A DNA stretch of 50,947 nucleotides. It comes from Acanthaster planci. Taxonomy: Eukaryota; Echinodermata; Asteroidea; Valvatida; Acanthasteridae. The notes under the pieces are model-generated. The model was not told where the DNA came from and did no database searches. It saw only the letters and a list, made by a program, of their open reading frames with translations. The position numbers and the translations under genes are program-made. Location: NCBI RefSeq assembly GCF_001949145.1, contig NW_019091360.1, positions 1,961,231 to 2,012,177 on the forward strand. Reading direction: 5' to 3'. The first letter of the stretch is position 1, and each line of letters begins with the position of its first letter. This document shows, in pieces, positions 48,379 to 50,947 of this stretch.

Positions 48379-49312
48379 TGTAATTTTAGTCTGTATTCGG
48401 TTTACCTTTGACCTTGGGTGCATAATTTATTCTTAAGTCAGTTGGTGTTACCTAGCGAGGCACTAGTTCTCGGATTGCGCGTCCAAAATGTATCCGGTTC
48501 GTAAGTGACTTCGTCACAAAGGCGCGGACGCGCCACGATTTGCAGGCTCTCATTGGACAATCGCCGAAGTTGCGCGTTAACTTCCGCTTCCATGGTTCCA
48601 TGTAAACGGCGATCAATGCATACCGTACCGACTCACCGCGTAGGCGCGCAAGTTTATGCGAGTTTGAAGCGGAGCACGCTGAGTACGCGCAACAAATTTA
48701 TTCTTTAACGTATGGTCTTTGCGTATACGCAGAACGCGTGCAAGAACCCGGTTGTGTTGTAACCAGAGAAATATGGTAACTGAGTACCTTCTTCAGGGCA
48801 AGCAGTTTCACTTGCCCCAAAGAAGGTACTCAGTTACCGAAAGCTCGGCAATCACATATTTCAGCGCACTGATTTGATGTGATATATCTCGGTTGTAACC
48901 ATCTGTCTTTCTTTCGCCGATTGGTGGTGCACTTTAGCTCAGGACAGAGAGTAAGGAAGTTAACCAAGAACCTTGAAATTCACGGCCCGTGGTTAATTTG
49001 AAAATCTAGGGGCTGGGCATTTTGTTATGCTTAGGTTGTTCTTCATTACTTTGGTCATTAGTCACTGTGAATGCATACACTGAGAGCTATCATTTTTACC
49101 CTTTTTCCGACGGGTTTTGCATGAAATTTGTTCCTACGATTCATGTTAACCCTTTGCTTTGAGCCTCTGTCATTTGTTTTATTTTATTTTCCCCTCACTT
49201 CGACTTCCCCTCCCCTCTCACAAGGACCGATCCTGCAACTATTTACTGACTATATATTCGTCTGATAGGATCTTTCATTCGAATAAAGCCACGGACACTG
49301 TTACGTTCAACG
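48379..49312 (+). mobile_element. Possible 3' LTR of the BEL/Pao remnant
   Basis: After pol, a purine-rich tract (GAGGGGTCAGGA) is followed by TG at 48379, as at the start of an LTR. About 930 bp on, AATAAA (49282-49287) is followed by a sequence closing in CA near 49312. No matching 5' LTR exists in the window, so the boundaries are inferred from these signals alone. The segment contains CpG-rich stretches (about 48500-48740) and a long hairpin (48775-48838). Confidence 0.35.
48775..48838. repeat. 64-nt hairpin with 8-nt loop
   Basis: The left arm begins GGTAACTGAGTACCTTCTT and the right arm mirrors it for 19 bp without mismatch. After one small mismatch, a further 7 bp (GGGCAAG/CTTGCCC) pair around the loop CAGTTTCA. 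It lies within the presumed LTR and could be a small inverted duplication or a transcript hairpin. Confidence 0.85.
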
Positions 49313-50947
49313 TTTCGCTCCTGCATTAGCCTGCATGTGATATAATCAATGGCCGTTCTCTTCTCCTCCTGGGAAATTTGTATTGAAGTAAACATCACTA
49401 TTGAAAAAAAACTCTCTTCCTGTAATAACTGAAAGTCAGTTGTAAATGTTTAGGCCCTACCGGTGTTTCCGCTCTTCTGAAATCATCTTCTTTGCTCTGT
49501 GATATTTATAATGGTTCTGTGGAAACAAGGTATGAAAGTATAACAGAAATTGGGAGGCAGACCGTCTGCCAGTGGACCGTTCAAATGATGAACATTCCTC
49601 CTGGCGGTAAATTGTTTGCCCTAACCGACATCCGAATATTCGACAGCCCAATAGTGCCCTGACGTATGCATATTTAAAAAGTGATATTTGTCCAGGATCG
49701 TGAACATTTTCATTCTTCCTTTTTGTGAGATATATTTTTGTCAAGTTCATTTTTATGAAATTATAAAAACCACCATTAATATCTTGAATTATGTTAAAAC
49801 AAGCTTTAAAAAGAACGCCATTTTTAGAAACACTGATTCTATTAGTGGGGAAATAATCGTGTTTTTCAAGTTGTTTGTACGAGATAAACATACATCTTTC
49901 AGGGTTGTTTTTATATCGCACAAGAACGACTTTGAAAAAAATAATAAACCTGTAATACAAAAAAAGCTACTTTCACGGCGTCTGATTGACTCTTTATCAT
50001 GACGTCACCATTTCCCAAAACTTTCTTCACATCCAACATGGCAGCTGCATGAGACTTCGGTAGTGCCTCACCCTCTAGTGTGGCACAGATCACTAGTGAT
50101 TTATCCTCGGGAGTGATCCGTGCTACACTGGGGCTAGTTAGTGCCGTGCTGTGGGGCAGAAGACCGACCTTCAAACTCAGCTTTCCGGAACCGTTGGTAA
50201 ACTGTGTATTTGTGACAGTCTTGCAGTTAAGAGATGTGAAATTTAACTTGCAAAGGCAGTTAGGTATTTGATAATTACTAAATTAGACTAGTAGTAGGAG
50301 TAAAACAGGGACATTGTTTTTCTGTGAGTGACGGTAAGATTGTGTGCATACAGCGGGCATGCGGGCCTTCGTTGATTGTCTTTATGCATAATGTTCTTGC
50401 CCACTGTGATCCCCCAATGTCATGAACGTGAGTTCGTTGGACATTTTCCTGTACTTTCCTTTTGCAGTGTTGCTAGACCTCTTCGTTGAAAAACTTTAAC
50501 TTCGAACAGTTATAAGTAGGGACCTACTACTGGTGCCATTACCTTTCAGTTTCAGTATTGTGGTCGACCATCACAAGACCAGACCTAAGACATGTAAGAA
50601 AGAGTGACAAGACCATGCACAAGACCAGTCAAAAGTAACACCGATGTGAAGTTAGTTCCTCGTTTAACGTTCGACATTCAATGTTGATCAAGTAACTGTT
50701 CCATATTCGAACGTTTAATAAGTAACCGTTTGACATTCCGGGTGCACTCGCCTTCAAAGCTATGGAGTGCAACAGGAACAAAAAAAACAAACTGTTTCCA
50801 ATAGGCCTACATGTTGATTTGAAGCTTTGCATGGTGGAAGTTATGAGATGTACGATGGGCTTGCGGGTACAGCATGGACTCAATCTCTTGGAAGATGTGT
50901 GGTTATTAAAAGAACCAGTAAGTGTTGACTTGACTTTTCGGTCAGGA
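49313..50947. other. No gene supported
   Basis: A 167-codon minus-strand ORF (49457-49960) is Lys/Tyr/Phe-rich, as expected from AT-rich DNA. A 87-codon minus ORF (49911-50174) covers a GC-richer patch with the CRE-like TGACGTCA word. Neither is recognised. Confidence 0.5.

Larger units (their letters stand above)
45721..49312 (+). mobile_element. BEL/Pao LTR retrotransposon remnant, 5'-truncated, inactive
   Basis: Ordered fragments of a BEL/Pao pol gene run along the plus strand: reverse transcriptase C-terminal half, RNase H, integrase zinc finger, integrase core and C-terminal domain, then a possible 3' LTR. The region before 45721 shows no gag, protease or first half of RT, and no 5' LTR was seen in the window. 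Frames change repeatedly and several in-frame stops interrupt it, so it cannot make a functional polyprotein. Family assignment rests on the characteristic FLWWP, RMTVH, YLDD, FHTFVANRV and NPAD blocks typical of Pao pol. Nothing suggests domestication, since no single frame is preserved. Confidence 0.88.

Noticed and set aside
49457-49960. 167-codon minus-strand ORF
   Set aside because: Lys/Tyr/Phe-rich translation typical of AT-rich DNA; no domain, no splice context.

Overview
The window looks like 51 kb of animal (eukaryotic) DNA. It is AT-leaning, gene-poor and full of small decayed transposable elements, with one clear intact protein gene. The style suggests a marine invertebrate, most likely a deuterostome such as an echinoderm, hemichordate or lancelet. 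The reasons are TAGGCCTA palindromes, recurrent AGAGGGCGC motifs, hAT and Harbinger-type MITEs, a BEL/Pao remnant and an intronless orphan class A GPCR. This placement is inference; nothing in the window fixes the species.

Layout. Positions 1-40000 hold no complete gene that I can recognise. They contain foldback/MITE elements (204-381, 13628-13929, 20242-20358, 26670-26900, 34821-35006), an old repeat family present twice in opposite orientation (about 28140-28413 and 33301-33769), and tandem repeats (43-bp array at 20581-20819, 32-bp array at 30822-30919). There are also degenerate pentamer arrays at about 9463 and 17811. Several short open segments bounded by splice-like sites may be isolated exons of large-intron genes. 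The best are on the minus strand at 37613-37816 and 19164-19294; a weaker one is on the plus strand at 5369-5583.

Positions 40000-42412 carry the one confident gene, a 354-residue rhodopsin-class seven-transmembrane receptor (40561-41625, plus). Its coding sequence has no introns, a probable intron lies in the 5' UTR, and a poly(A) signal lies about 0.8 kb downstream. At 42673-42984 there is an element with 30-bp inverted ends and a GTCGT-rich interior.

Positions 45721-49312 contain a 5'-truncated BEL/Pao LTR retrotransposon remnant on the plus strand. In order it has the end of reverse transcriptase, RNase H, the integrase zinc finger, the integrase core and C-terminus, and then a possible 3' LTR. 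It carries stops and frameshifts throughout and an internal inverted duplication, so it is dead. The rest of the window (49313-50947) shows no supported gene.

No CRISPR array, rRNA, tRNA, operon or defence-type gene cluster was seen. The most unusual observations are the receptor's altered TM7 motif, the CTCF-like dispersed motif, the mixed-pentamer arrays and the inverted duplications in the retroelement. No multi-gene novel system is evident.
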